Both the position numbers and the translations under genes were made by a program. Of a DNA stretch of 64,000 nucleotides, positions 24,639 through 33,965 are shown piece by piece. The stretch covers positions 1 through 64,000 of the forward strand of contig WRBK01000001.1 of NCBI GenBank assembly GCA_009784575.1. The letters are read 5' to 3'. The DNA comes from Defluviitaleaceae bacterium. GTDB taxonomy: Bacteria > Bacillota > Clostridia > Lachnospirales > WRAX01. The notes under the pieces are model-generated. The model was not told where the DNA came from, did not search any database, and worked only from the letters and a program-made list of their open reading frames with translations. How positions within the stretch are numbered: the stretch's first letter is position 1; each line of letters starts with the position of its first letter.

Positions 24639-25239
24639 GAAATACGGTGAATTGATGATGAAGTACATGGATGGGCGGCTTGATGATTTTGAGCAAATGA
24701 ATCTGGATAAGCACATGGAAGCTTGCGAAGCTTGCCGCGAAGACTTTGCTATGTATCAAGAGATGCTGGCTAGCTTTGACCATAGCAATGAAGAAATAAT
24801 CGAAGCTCCAGAGGGCTTTGCCGCTGCCGTAATGGAAAAGGTAGAGGATATAAACATTTATTTCCCAACAAAGATACGCAATGACGGCAAAGTGCTAGAT
24901 AGCGTTATAATGGCTGTTTGGGGATTCTTGGTGGCTACATTTGTTATGGGTAGCGCACTTTTGCTCTATAACGAGGCTATTTTTGAATGGCTAACTGCCA
25001 ATGGTCTGGGCGTTATTGTTGCAGCTTTGCAACCCATTGTGGATTTTGCCTTTGGTATAAGTAGCGCAATAGGTGGGTACACATCTATTGCTTCTGGCTG
25101 GTTTGGTACGAATATTAGTGACTTTGCGATAATTGCCCTAATTATCTTTGTTGGGCTGGTAGCTGTGCAGTTCTATATGTCGCCAAAATACGCTCAGGTA
25201 GCGGCACAGATTAAGAAAAGACGCAGGAAGATAATGTAG
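24622..25239 (+). CDS. Membrane anti-sigma factor with zf-HC2-type N-terminus
   Basis: The 205-residue protein begins with a zinc-binding segment HMEACEACRED (pattern HxxxCxxC), which holds ECF sigma factors. Two hydrophobic segments follow (around residues 95-115 and 165-185), and the C-terminus is a basic KKRRRK tail. It overlaps the sigma gene by 17 bases. The ATG at 24622 follows AAGGAGAGG; a GTG at 24613 is too close to it. What it senses is unknown. Confidence 0.85.
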   Translation: MVSACEKYGELMMKYMDGRLDDFEQMNLDKHMEACEACREDFAMYQEMLASFDHSNEEIIEAPEGFAAAVMEKVEDINIYFPTKIRNDGKVLDSVIMAVWGFLVATFVMGSALLLYNEAIFEWLTANGLGVIVAALQPIVDFAFGISSAIGGYTSIASGWFGTNISDFAIIALIIFVGLVAVQFYMSPKYAQVAAQIKKRRRKIM

Positions 25240-25246
25240 AAATAGT

Positions 25247-25275
25247 TTGACATTGTTTGTAATGCATGGTACAAT
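25247..25275 (+). promoter_or_regulatory. SigA-type promoter upstream of tsaD
   Basis: TTGACA (25247-25252), 17 bases, TACAAT (25270-25275). It fires toward tsaD 270 bases away and across the opposite-strand small ORF at 25363-25464, so its RNA would be antisense to that ORF. Confidence 0.75.
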
Positions 25276-25326
25276 GTAGATATATTCTTAGACATCGAAC
25301 CACCAGAAAATTTCAAATGGGAAAAC

Positions 25327-25357
25327 AATACCCTAGGGCCTCTATCCCTAGGGTATT
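25327..25357 (-). terminator. Bidirectional hairpin, terminator of the small ORF
   Basis: A 12-base perfect inverted repeat (AATACCCTAGGG and complement, 7-base loop). On the minus strand it lies 5 bases after the stop of the small ORF and is followed by GTTTTCCC. On the plus strand no T-run follows. Confidence 0.65.
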
Positions 25358-25362
25358 GAACT

Positions 25363-25464
25363 TTAGAAGAACAAGTCTCTCAAGTTTTTAAGTATAACCA
25401 AGATTACTTTAATGGCTTTCGCCATTTTATAAGCTTTGGCTATGTACTCTCGTTGCTTAGACAT
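25363..25464 (-). CDS. Candidate 33-residue basic small protein
   Basis: The ORF has a near-perfect ribosome site (AAGGAGGTGGGAAG before ATG) and is followed by a hairpin. The product has a Lys/Arg-rich N-terminal half and a hydrophobic patch (AIKVILVILKNL) with basic residues, ending RDLFF. I recognise no family. The size, ribosome site, terminator and an opposing promoter resemble type I toxin loci, but the hydrophobic stretch is short. It may equally be an amphipathic regulatory peptide. Confidence 0.5.
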   Translation of the reverse strand: MSKQREYIAKAYKMAKAIKVILVILKNLRDLFF

Positions 25465-25543
25465 CTTCCCACCTCCTTCTTTCAGTTGGGATGAAGTTAG
25501 CATAACATAATATGACAATTTTTGCAAGAAGAGGTAAATATCA

Positions 25544-26557
25544 ATGAATAAAATCAACATACTAGGCATAGAAACCTCCTGCGACGAAACCAGCGCATCC
25601 GTGGTGGCTGATGGGCGCGAGGTACTTTCCAACGTAATACATTCGCAGATAATGGAGCATAGAAAATATGGCGGTGTTGTGCCTGAAATAGCATCGCGCC
25701 GCCATATTGTTAAGATTGATGATGTGGTATCCGCCGCCCTTGATGAGGCAGGGCTTGCACTATCTGATATTTCCGCTGTGGCTGTAACACATGGACCAGG
25801 GCTTGTTGGTGCGCTTTTGGTCGGGCTTAATTTTGCAAAAGCTATGGCATATGCGGCGGGCTTGCCGCTTGTTGGTGTGCATCATATAGCAGGGCATATC
25901 GCATCCAATTATCTTGACAATGCCGCATGGCAACCGCCTTTTATCGCCCTTGTTGTTTCTGGCGGGCATACGCAGCTAATACATGTGCGGGATTATGATG
26001 ATTTCGTTATTATGGGCAAATCTCTTGATGATGCAGCTGGCGAGGCATACGATAAAGTGGCGCGTTGCCTTGGATTGCCCTATCCTGGCGGGGTGCAGAT
26101 AGATAGATTGGCGCAAGAGGGCAATGCCTCGGCTATAGACTTTCCGCGCGTGTTGCTTGGGGCTGGCAGCCTTGATTTTAGCTTTAGCGGGCTAAAATCC
26201 GCTGTGCTTAATTATCTTAATAGTGCGAAAATGGCGGAGCGCGAAGTATCCCATGCCGATGTTGCCGCTTCTTTTCAGCAGGCTGTGATTGAGGTACTAA
26301 CAAAAAAAGCCATGATGGCTTGTGAGATAGCAGGTTGCAATCAATTGGCAATAGCGGGCGGCGTTGCGGCAAATTCTGCATTGCGTGCCGCGCTGGAGCA
26401 GGCATGTTCAAAGAACAATATCACGTTAAATATACCAAAACCAATTTATTGTACAGATAACGCCGCGATGATAGCTGCCGCGGGGTATTATGACCATATC
26501 AAGGGGCGGCACGCGGGGCTTGTGCTTAATGCTGTGCCGTCGTTGGCGTTGTCGTGA
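25544..26557 (+). CDS. tsaD: tRNA N6-threonylcarbamoyladenosine transferase TsaD
   Basis: Transfers the threonylcarbamoyl group to A37 of ANN-decoding tRNAs, working with TsaB and TsaE. ASKHA fold: LGIETSCDETSASVV at the start, the metal-binding HHIAGH near residue 110, VVSGGHTQL and GGVAANSALR. 337 residues, as usual. ATG with GAGGT upstream. Its partners are not in this window. Confidence 0.96.
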   Translation: MNKINILGIETSCDETSASVVADGREVLSNVIHSQIMEHRKYGGVVPEIASRRHIVKIDDVVSAALDEAGLALSDISAVAVTHGPGLVGALLVGLNFAKAMAYAAGLPLVGVHHIAGHIASNYLDNAAWQPPFIALVVSGGHTQLIHVRDYDDFVIMGKSLDDAAGEAYDKVARCLGLPYPGGVQIDRLAQEGNASAIDFPRVLLGAGSLDFSFSGLKSAVLNYLNSAKMAEREVSHADVAASFQQAVIEVLTKKAMMACEIAGCNQLAIAGGVAANSALRAALEQACSKNNITLNIPKPIYCTDNAAMIAAAGYYDHIKGRHAGLVLNAVPSLALS

Positions 26558-26582
26558 AACACTGCTCTTCAGGATAATTTGT

Positions 26583-27398
26583 TTATTGTTCTTTAAAGAA
26601 TGACTCCACATTCAGCGGTATAATATTCAAATTATGCATAGTTAGTGCATCACCCTCTACTCTAACAAACCAAGCCCTATTCGAACTACCTCCATCTAAT
26701 GATATGGTGAGACGATTGCCGTTTAACTCCCAGGTGCCAGCAGTGCCACTCGGATTGAATCGGTACATTGTTCCATCTGCATGAAATTCATAGCTTGAAC
26801 CATACGGGGAATTCCATCTACCAATCAACGCGGAAGAGCCTTTTAACTCATCTCCACCAAACTGCTCTACGATACCTGACGGTTGCCCATCACGGACAAG
26901 CGGATCAAACCAATGGATTCGTTCGTAAAAAGTCTGATTTGCTAATACTTGCGCAGTGAAAATTGAATACAGGACATCAAAACCATCTTCATATGCAAGG
27001 GTTGACCAGCGAAAGTGGTCGTGTTCAAAACCATCAGGCACAATTTCTGGCTTCAGAAGAATTCTTCTAACATTTTCATCAATAACGAATGCTCCTTCGA
27101 TAGTCACCTGATTTATAGAACGCATGATAAATGTATCGCCGCTAAAAGAAATCTCGACAAATTGCCGATTCCGGTCACCTTGGTCTACAAATCGGTATGT
27201 ACCTTCAGGGCTTCCTGCGCCCATTGTCACGTTACCATCAGGCTGAACTTGCGTCACAGTGTTACTTCCAAGAGTGGGTGCAGGCGGTGTAGGAAATATT
27301 TGCGAGCCGCCTTGTGTACCGCCACCGCAAGCAGCAAAAAAGACCATCAGTAGCACTATTATCAATATGAATGGGAAAGAATGTCTAACTAATTTCAT
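26583..27398 (-). CDS. Secreted lipoprotein with C-terminal lipocalin-like (DUF5640-type) domain
   Basis: A 271-residue protein with a signal peptide and lipobox (VFFAAC) so that Cys 23 should be lipid-modified. A Pro/Gly-rich spacer follows. The C-terminal part carries GRWNSPYGSSYEFHADG and GTWELNGNRLTI, typical of small extracytoplasmic DUF5640-like beta-sandwich domains. Function unknown. The start at 27398 has GGGAGG upstream; the longer frame to 27452 lacks a signal peptide start. Confidence 0.82.
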   Translation of the reverse strand: MKLVRHSFPFILIIVLLMVFFAACGGGTQGGSQIFPTPPAPTLGSNTVTQVQPDGNVTMGAGSPEGTYRFVDQGDRNRQFVEISFSGDTFIMRSINQVTIEGAFVIDENVRRILLKPEIVPDGFEHDHFRWSTLAYEDGFDVLYSIFTAQVLANQTFYERIHWFDPLVRDGQPSGIVEQFGGDELKGSSALIGRWNSPYGSSYEFHADGTMYRFNPSGTAGTWELNGNRLTISLDGGSSNRAWFVRVEGDALTMHNLNIIPLNVESFFKEQ

Positions 27399-27516
27399 TT
27401 CTTCTACCTCCCTCAGCATTCTATACCTATTATGAAAAAGAGAGTATAGCATAGGCAGATGGTAAAGTCAAGCCTTTTAGTCCTCTCCATAGTAGTCGCA
27501 TCAATAAATTGTCATG

Positions 27517-28797
27517 CTATTTTGGGCTATGTTTTTTCTTCAACATCTCCGCAAATCGCCCCTCCCGCCCCTCATTCGTCGGATGATAATACACCTTGTC
27601 AGCCAATTCATCTGGCAGGCATTGCATATCCCGCGCCACTTTATCTGGTAGGTCATGGGCGTATTGATAGCCTTTACCATAGTTTAGCTCCTTCATTAGC
27701 TTGGTGGGCGCATTGCGTATCACCAGCGGCACGGGGGCTGTAGGGGTTTTATGGGCATCCCCCATTGCTGCGTGCATAGCGGAGTCTAGCGCGTTAGATT
27801 TGGGAGCTGCTGCCATATAAATTGCGGCGTGTGCTAAATTTACGCTACATTCAGGCATACCATTAAAGTGGCAGGATTGATAGGCGGCAACGGCAAGCAG
27901 GAGGGCGTTGCTGTCCGCCAGCCCAATATCTTCGCTGGCAAAGCGTATCAGGCGGCGGGCAATATATAGCGGGTCTTCGCCGCCATCCAACATGCGTGCA
28001 AGCCAATATACAGAAGCATCAGCATCACTATTGCGCATGGATTTGTGCAGGGCAGATATTAGATTATAATGCTCCTCGCCTGATTTATCGTACAAGGCAA
28101 GCCGCTTTGTGACCGATTGTTGTATAAGCTCATCGGATGTGGAAAGCTTGCCATTCGATATATGCGCACTATTTAGCACCATCTCAATTGTGTTAAGAGC
28201 CATGCGGGCATCACCATTAGCAAATTCTGCTAGTATTTCTAAATGTTTGCTTGGCACATCTGCAACAAGGCTAGTGTCCGTGCAAAAGCTGCTCACGGCA
28301 CGGTTTAGCAATTGCAATATATCATCAGAGGTAAGCCCATAGAGCAAAAACACTTTGCAGCGGGATAGCAAAGCAGAGTTTACTTCAAACGATGGGTTTT
28401 CGGTGGTCGCGCCGATTAGGATAACCGAGCCATTTTCTACATATGGCAAAAAGGCATCCTGCTGACTTTTGTTAAAACGATGTATCTCATCCACAAACAC
28501 AATGGTCTTTTTACCCCATTGCTGCTGGATGCTTGCCGCATCCATAACCGTTCTCACCTCTTTTATACCGCTGGATGTGGCAGAGAAATTGACAAATTCG
28601 GACTGGGTTGTGGAGGCTATTATTTGTGCAAGCGTGGTCTTGCCTACGCCTGGCGGCCCCCAAAATACCATGGATGGGATATTGTCAGCATCTATTAGAC
28701 GGCGCAAAAGCGCGCCCTCGGCTACAAGGTGGGGCTGACCTACATATTCTGCTAGGGTTTTTGGACGTAGCTTTGCGGCTAGTGGGGCATATATCAT
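27517..28797 (-). CDS. rarA: Replication-associated recombination AAA+ ATPase RarA (MgsA)
   Basis: Acts at stalled replication forks. Walker A is GPPGVGKTT, Walker B is VFVDEIHRF, and sensor 1 is [11 protein letters not shown]. The C-terminal tetramerisation part includes [21 protein letters not shown]. The ATG at 28797 ([21 protein letters not shown], cut here) has AAGGAGA upstream; the longer frame to 29103 runs over the opposite gene. 426 residues. Confidence 0.94.
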   Translation of the reverse strand: MIYAPLAAKLRPKTLAEYVGQPHLVAEGALLRRLIDADNIPSMVFWGPPGVGKTTLAQIIASTTQSEFVNFSATSSGIKEVRTVMDAASIQQQWGKKTIVFVDEIHRFNKSQQDAFLPYVENGSVILIGATTENPSFEVNSALLSRCKVFLLYGLTSDDILQLLNRAVSSFCTDTSLVADVPSKHLEILAEFANGDARMALNTIEMVLNSAHISNGKLSTSDELIQQSVTKRLALYDKSGEEHYNLISALHKSMRNSDADASVYWLARMLDGGEDPLYIARRLIRFASEDIGLADSNALLLAVAAYQSCHFNGMPECSVNLAHAAIYMAAAPKSNALDSAMHAAMGDAHKTPTAPVPLVIRNAPTKLMKELNYGKGYQYAHDLPDKVARDMQCLPDELADKVYYHPTNEGREGRFAEMLKKKHSPK

Positions 28798-28810
28798 ATA
28801 TTTAATCTCC

Positions 28811-28839
28811 TTGAAAGTTAGGGTCAATCGTGTTATGAT
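28811..28839 (+). promoter_or_regulatory. Promoter of the aldo-keto reductase gene
   Basis: TTGAAA (28811-28816), 17 bases, TATGAT (28834-28839), 52 bases upstream of the gene, in the divergent gap with rarA. Confidence 0.6.
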
Positions 28840-28891
28840 TAATTTATCATTTTTTGGATGACAAGTCAAGTTTGCAAAGGAGAGTGGTGGC

Positions 28892-29833
28892 ATGAAAACC
28901 ATAGATTTGGGCAAGAGCGGCATGATAGCACCTGTGATAGCTTTTGGCTGTATGCGTATGCGTGATATGGATGCAAAGGATGCGGCAAGAGCTGTGCAGA
29001 CAGCAATGGATAATGGCATTAATTTCTTTGACCACGCGGATGTATATGGTGCGCATGGTCGCGCGGAAGAAGTTTTTGCGGCGGCTGTGATAGAGCTTGG
29101 CATGGCGCGTGAGGATATGATAATTCAAACAAAATGCGGCATAGTACGTAGTGTTGACCAAAAATCGACTATTGCATTTGATTTTTCCAAGGAATATATA
29201 ATTTCGGCTACAGAGGGTAGTTTGCGGCGGCTTGGAACAGATTACATAGACATTTTGTTGCTACATAGACCAGATACTTTGGTAGAGCCAGAGGAGGTAG
29301 CGGCAGCATTTGATAATCTGCATAGCCGCGGACTTGTACGGCATTTTGGTGTGAGCAATCAAAGCCCCGCTAAGATGAGATTGCTGCAAAAATACACGAA
29401 GCACAGATTGATTGTGAATCAATTACAATTTAGCATAGTGAACACAGGTATGGTAGACTTTGGATTTAATATGAATATGAAAAATGCAGCGAGCGTAGAC
29501 CATGATGGAGGTGTGCTTGAATATTGCCGTCTAGAAGATATAACAATACAAGCATGGTCGCCATTTAGGCTATTGGACTGGAGCGGAGTTTTTATTGACC
29601 ACCCAGATTATCCTGAACTAAATGCAGTGTTAGCGAGATTGGCAGAAAAATATAATGTGAGCAAGGATGCCATAGCGGCGGCATGGATATTGCGCCACCC
29701 TGCTAATATGCAGATTATTATTGGGTCTATGAATCCTGCTAGGATAGCCGATGTGGCATGTGCAGTGGATGTGATGATTACGCGTGAAGAGTGGTATGAG
29801 GTTTATATGGCGGTGGGGAATAGGTTGCCGTAG
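28892..29833 (+). CDS. Aldo-keto reductase family protein (YdhF-like)
   Basis: NAD(P)H-dependent oxidoreductase of 313 residues with a TIM barrel. The catalytic tetrad is visible: Asp in FFDHADVYG, Tyr in DVYG, Lys in IIQTKCG and His in LLHRPD. The cofactor site SNQSP and the C-terminal IIIGSMNPARI fit. Substrate unknown. ATG with AAGGAGAG upstream. Confidence 0.92.
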   Translation: MKTIDLGKSGMIAPVIAFGCMRMRDMDAKDAARAVQTAMDNGINFFDHADVYGAHGRAEEVFAAAVIELGMAREDMIIQTKCGIVRSVDQKSTIAFDFSKEYIISATEGSLRRLGTDYIDILLLHRPDTLVEPEEVAAAFDNLHSRGLVRHFGVSNQSPAKMRLLQKYTKHRLIVNQLQFSIVNTGMVDFGFNMNMKNAASVDHDGGVLEYCRLEDITIQAWSPFRLLDWSGVFIDHPDYPELNAVLARLAEKYNVSKDAIAAAWILRHPANMQIIIGSMNPARIADVACAVDVMITREEWYEVYMAVGNRLP

Positions 29834-29863
29834 GGGTAGTGGGGATAAATGCATAACCACCCC

Positions 29864-29893
29864 CGCTTTGCGTTCTAAAACGACCGCAAAGCG
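29864..29893. terminator. Inverted repeat between convergent genes
   Basis: CGCTTTGCG (29864-29872) and CGCAAAGCG (29885-29893) are separated by 12 bases, between the aldo-keto reductase and thyA, which face each other. Possible bidirectional terminator; no clear T-run. Confidence 0.4.
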
Positions 29894-29914
29894 ACCCCTC
29901 CACGGAAGGGAATT

Positions 29915-30745
29915 TTATATTGCTACAGGTATTGTTTGTTTAAAAGGATGTGGCTTGTAGTCTTCTAATGCGAAATCTTCCACCTTAAAGTCATAGAAAT
30001 TCTTAATATCGGGATTGATAATGAGCCGTGGCGCAGGTCTTGGCTCTTTTTGTATCAGCTCTTTTACTATATTCACATGGCGGTCATAGATATGTGCATC
30101 AGATATCACATGAACCAGCTCGCCCGCCACAAGCCCGCTTGCTTGCGCAAACATATGTAGCAATATGGCATAGCCGCATACATTCCAATTATTAGCAGTT
30201 AGAAAGTCCGCCGAGCGTTGGTTCAAGATGCCGTTTAGCACACCATCTTTTACATTATATGTCATGCTATATGCGCATGGGTAAAGGCTCATTGCATGTA
30301 AATCATCATGGTTGTAAATGCTCGTTATCATGCGGCGCGATGCGGGGTTGTTCTTTAGGTCAAGTAGCAGTCTATCCACTTGGTCATAGTCGCCATCGGC
30401 GTAGCGGTGCTTTATGCCTAGCTGGTAACCATATGCCTTGCCTATCGTCCCCCCTTCATCCGCCCAAGCATCCCAGATGCGGGATTTAAGCTCTGACACG
30501 CGGTTTGACTTTTTTTGCCATATCCATAGCATTTCATCTATGCAATTTTTAAAAAACAGACGGCGAAGCGTAAGCGCAGGAAATTCTTTTGATAAATCAT
30601 AACGGTTTACAATGCCAAATTGCTTGATGGTATGCGCCTTTGTGCCGTCTTCCCATACAGTGCGCACATTCTGACCTGTATCCCATGAGCCATTTTCTAA
30701 GATATCCTTGCAATTTTCTATGAATACTTTATCTGCATATGCCAT
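29915..30745 (-). CDS. thyA: Thymidylate synthase ThyA
   Basis: Makes dTMP from dUMP using methylenetetrahydrofolate. The catalytic cysteine lies in LYPCAYS, and the substrate-binding QRSADFLTANNWN segment and HISDAHIYDRHV are intact. 276 residues, standard. ATG with AGAAGGAAA upstream. A folate-cycle partner (folA) is not seen here. Confidence 0.96.
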   Translation of the reverse strand: MAYADKVFIENCKDILENGSWDTGQNVRTVWEDGTKAHTIKQFGIVNRYDLSKEFPALTLRRLFFKNCIDEMLWIWQKKSNRVSELKSRIWDAWADEGGTIGKAYGYQLGIKHRYADGDYDQVDRLLLDLKNNPASRRMITSIYNHDDLHAMSLYPCAYSMTYNVKDGVLNGILNQRSADFLTANNWNVCGYAILLHMFAQASGLVAGELVHVISDAHIYDRHVNIVKELIQKEPRPAPRLIINPDIKNFYDFKVEDFALEDYKPHPFKQTIPVAI

Positions 30746-30787
30746 TTTTTTCCTTCTTTCCCATACGATTTGTTAAGTTATAATTAG

Positions 30788-30816
30788 ATTATATATCAAA
30801 TTCTGTTTTTACGCAA
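30788..30816 (-). promoter_or_regulatory. Promoter of thyA
   Basis: On the minus strand TTGCGT (30816-30811), 17 bases, TATAAT (30793-30788), 43 bases upstream of the thyA ATG. Confidence 0.65.
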
Positions 30817-30836
30817 GTCTGCGTTATAGTGTTTTT

Positions 30837-30959
30837 ACTTGAAAAGGGTCTTGTGTCGAGTCCTAGTTGATGCAAGGCATCAACATATCGCGCGGCACCA
30901 GGCGCGTTGCGAACCTCGTTGATGCAAGCATCGATATGGGCAGAAGCCCATTTTCAAGT
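30837..30959. repeat. 123-bp palindromic element (MITE-like or structured RNA)
   Basis: ACTTGAAAA and TTTTCAAGT form the ends. Inside are GTTGATGCaaGGCATCAAC, CGCGC/GCGCG, a second near copy GTTGATGCAAGCATCGAT and the hairpin GGGCAGAAGCCC. The whole could fold as a multi-arm structure. There is no coding potential and no clear target duplication. The 30746-31165 gap otherwise holds the thyA promoter, a CCCTG/CAGGG hairpin near 31017-31034 and the inverted repeat at 31094. Confidence 0.55.
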
Positions 30960-31093
30960 TAAACAACTATAGGTTTATTGTGAAATTATCGCTCATATGT
31001 ACATATAATAAAGAAACCCTGCATCAAATACAGGGTGCATATTATTTATACATATCATCATGAAAATATGCCTATACAACAACGGGCGACTAC

Positions 31094-31160
31094 TACCAAC
31101 TTGCAATCTATTTAAGGGCTATGCGCTGTAAGGCTAGGAGTACTTGTCTGCAAGTTGGTA
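31094..31160 (-). terminator. Long-loop inverted repeat after glgB
   Basis: A 12-base perfect inverted repeat (TACCAACTTGCA at 31094-31105 and complement at 31149-31160) with a 43-base loop, 5 bases after the glgB stop. Could end the glgB transcript, but lacks a T-run. Confidence 0.45.
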
Positions 31161-31165
31161 TTATA

Positions 31166-33394
31166 TCACCCCTGCGCCTTCAAAATAACCACCCCAAGCG
31201 GCGGCAAACGAAGCCCAATGGAATACTGCTTGTCATTACAGAAAATCTCGGCGGGCTTTAACATCTCGGTATTTACAACGCCGCTGCCGCCATATTTCAC
31301 ATCATCAGAATTAAGAATCTCTGCATAGTCCGCCACATGATGAAGCCCTACGCGATGCTCTTCAACAGGGTTTGGCGTGAAATTGCAAATGAAAATCAGT
31401 GTTTCGGATAGGTTGTCAGAGAAGCGTGCAAAGGAGATGATGGAGCGGGCTTGGTCATGCACATCCACCCAGCTAAAGCCGCGTTCAGCAAAGTCATCAA
31501 ACCAGCAGGCTCGTTCGGCCTTATATAGATGATTCAGGTCTTTTGTGAAAATCTGTATTTGGCTATGATGGTCATAATCTAACAAAAACCAATCTAGCGG
31601 ACGCTTTTCGTCCCACTCGATAAATTGCCCAAATTCGCCGCCCATAAAGAGCAACTTTTTCCCAGGATGTCCATACATAAAGCCAAGTGCTACACGCAGA
31701 TTAGCGAACTTTTGCCATATATCGCCTGGCATCTTGTTTAGCAGGGATTTTTTACCATGTACTACCTCATCATGACTAAGCACAAGAACAAAATTCTCGC
31801 TATAGGCATACATCAAACCAAAGGTCAAGAAATTATGATGATAGCGGCGATAGATAGGGTCGCGCTCCACATAAGCAAGAAAATCGTTCATCCAGCCCAT
31901 ATTCCATTTAAGATTAAACCCCAAGCCGCCGTGGTCAACATGGCGCGAAACACCTTCGTAGGATGTGGATTCCTCTGCTACCATAAGCACATGCGGATAT
32001 GCGCCTAAAACCACACTATTCATATGCTTAATGAACTCCACGGCATCTAGGTTGATATTGCCGCCATATTTATTTGCTATCCAATTATTTTCGCGTTTGC
32101 TATAATTAAGATGAAGCATGGATGCTACAGCATCCACGCGCAAGCCGTCCAGATGGTATTGCTCAATCCACCAAAGCGCGTTTGCTATCAAGAAATTCTT
32201 GACCTCTTGGCGACCATAGTTAAATACAAATGTACCCCAATCGGGATGCTCGCCTTGGCGCGGGTCTTCGTGTTCATAAAGAGCTGTTCCATCAAATCTA
32301 CCAAGTCCATGGGCATCCTTAGGAAAATGCGCTGGTACCCAATCCAAAATAACGCCTAAGCCGTGCTGATGGCAATAATCCACGAAATATTTAAATTCAT
32401 CAGGATTACCATAGCGGCTTGTAGGGGCATAATAGCCCGTAACCTGATAGCCCCAGCTACCATCGAAAGGATGCTCCTGTACAGGCATAAGCTCGATATG
32501 CGTATAACCCATTTCTAGGGCATATGGTACGATTTCATGGGCGCATTCGATATATGTCATAAAGCCGCCACTATCATCGCCTTCGCGGGTATTGTCTGGG
32601 TTTTTCTTCCAACTTCCTAGATTTACTTCATAGATATTTATAGGACCATTAAGTGGATGTTCGTTATTATCACGCTTTTTCATCCAGTTTGCATCTTGCC
32701 ATTTGTAATTAGAGGCATAAACAAGCGAATTTGTAGAAGGGCGTAACTCAGCAAATTTCGCATATGGGTCGCTTTTTTGTAAAAGCACGCCATCGCGGGT
32801 TTTTATCTCAAATTTGTAACGGTCGTATTGTGCTAGCCCAGGGATGAATAGCTCCCAAATGCCGTTGGGTTGGCGCAAGCGCATAACATGGCGACGACCA
32901 TCGTAATTATTAAAGCTACCAATGACGCTTACGCGTGCCGCATTTGGAGCCCATACAGTAAATAACACACCATCTATGCCATCCATTGTCATCATATTTG
33001 CGCCCAATTTTTCTGCTATTTTATAATGTGTGCCTTGTCCAAATAAAAACATATCGAAATCGGTAAGCACAGGCGCGAAAGAGTAGGGGTCATATGCAAG
33101 AAAAGATTCGCCATTTTCGTAGTTCATATCCAGCATATACCGAAACCATTTGTCACGCCCCATAATTTCGCCCTCAAAGAAGCCGTCGGCATGAATCTTT
33201 GTAAGCGAAAAACGCTCGTATGTAGTGGGGTCTAGCACATCCACACGCATAGCCGTAGGCACAAAAGCACGCACAAATAGTTTTTGTGCTGCGCCATCTA
33301 CCTCCACCTCATGCATACCCAGTATGCGGTGTGGGTCGGCTAGTTGCGCGCCTATGATTTGTAAGATTTCTGTGGTGCTGATGTTTGATAGCAT
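31166..33394 (-). CDS. glgB: 1,4-alpha-glucan branching enzyme
   Basis: Adds alpha-1,6 branches to glycogen. After the N-terminal CBM48 regions comes the GH13 barrel with GLRVDAVASM (nucleophile Asp), VAEEST (acid/base Glu) and LSHDEVVHGK (third acid). 742 residues. The ATG at 33394 has AAGGATG upstream and is preferred to 33454. It stands alone, with no other glg gene beside it, which is unusual but not rare in Clostridia. Confidence 0.95.
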   Translation of the reverse strand: MLSNISTTEILQIIGAQLADPHRILGMHEVEVDGAAQKLFVRAFVPTAMRVDVLDPTTYERFSLTKIHADGFFEGEIMGRDKWFRYMLDMNYENGESFLAYDPYSFAPVLTDFDMFLFGQGTHYKIAEKLGANMMTMDGIDGVLFTVWAPNAARVSVIGSFNNYDGRRHVMRLRQPNGIWELFIPGLAQYDRYKFEIKTRDGVLLQKSDPYAKFAELRPSTNSLVYASNYKWQDANWMKKRDNNEHPLNGPINIYEVNLGSWKKNPDNTREGDDSGGFMTYIECAHEIVPYALEMGYTHIELMPVQEHPFDGSWGYQVTGYYAPTSRYGNPDEFKYFVDYCHQHGLGVILDWVPAHFPKDAHGLGRFDGTALYEHEDPRQGEHPDWGTFVFNYGRQEVKNFLIANALWWIEQYHLDGLRVDAVASMLHLNYSKRENNWIANKYGGNINLDAVEFIKHMNSVVLGAYPHVLMVAEESTSYEGVSRHVDHGGLGFNLKWNMGWMNDFLAYVERDPIYRRYHHNFLTFGLMYAYSENFVLVLSHDEVVHGKKSLLNKMPGDIWQKFANLRVALGFMYGHPGKKLLFMGGEFGQFIEWDEKRPLDWFLLDYDHHSQIQIFTKDLNHLYKAERACWFDDFAERGFSWVDVHDQARSIISFARFSDNLSETLIFICNFTPNPVEEHRVGLHHVADYAEILNSDDVKYGGSGVVNTEMLKPAEIFCNDKQYSIGLRLPPLGVVILKAQG

Positions 33395-33480
33395 GGTATC
33401 ATCCTTTCTTTGCGTAAGAACGTCCGCACGCTCCTTGTGGGCGTTCTGGAGCAATTTAGCAATAGCCTGACGAAAGCAGG

Positions 33481-33957
33481 CTAACGTACAGGTTTAATAT
33501 TTATCTTTCGTATTGCTTTGCGGTTCAAGAAAATTGCAAATGCCACAATAAGCCCAAAAAATATTGCTGTAAAAAATGAGGTAGATATTGTGGGTGTCGT
33601 AAGTCTTACATCGTTTGGATTATCGGGGTTATAAAAAATATAGTATGAATTACCTATATTGCCGATAGAAAGATTACCTCGAGTATTTTCGGTACGGTTA
33701 TCATCAGGTACTTGCCTGAGGTTATCTGCCCTAAAATAAGTGCTAATTGTTATGCCGACTGTTTCAAATATGATGAACACCCGACCATCAGAAACATTTG
33801 TGAACCTAGGTTCGTTTACGGAATTGGTAACCGTTGCCTCGACTCTTTGCCAATCTACGTTCAAATCAACAAAATCATCAAAGCCAATGATTACAAATAA
33901 GCCTGCTGTTATGGCAATAACTATAGCTACTGAGATTAGAAACTTCTTCAAACCCAT
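33481..33957 (-). CDS. DUF3592-like membrane protein
   Basis: 158 residues with one N-terminal and one C-terminal hydrophobic segment (about 5-25 and 128-147) and an extracytoplasmic region between, including DWQRVEATVTNS and YIFYNPDNPNDVRL. This pattern matches DUF3592-type proteins of unknown function. ATG near GAGCTAA. It starts 8 bases after the aspartokinase stop, so it may share that transcript. Confidence 0.7.
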   Translation of the reverse strand: MGLKKFLISVAIVIAITAGLFVIIGFDDFVDLNVDWQRVEATVTNSVNEPRFTNVSDGRVFIIFETVGITISTYFRADNLRQVPDDNRTENTRGNLSIGNIGNSYYIFYNPDNPNDVRLTTPTISTSFFTAIFFGLIVAFAIFLNRKAIRKINIKPVR

Positions 33958-33965
33958 TAGCTCAC

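Noticed and set aside
30837-31160. CRISPR-like repeats
   Set aside because: There are only two imperfect copies of the internal repeat, with no regular spacing and no cas genes.
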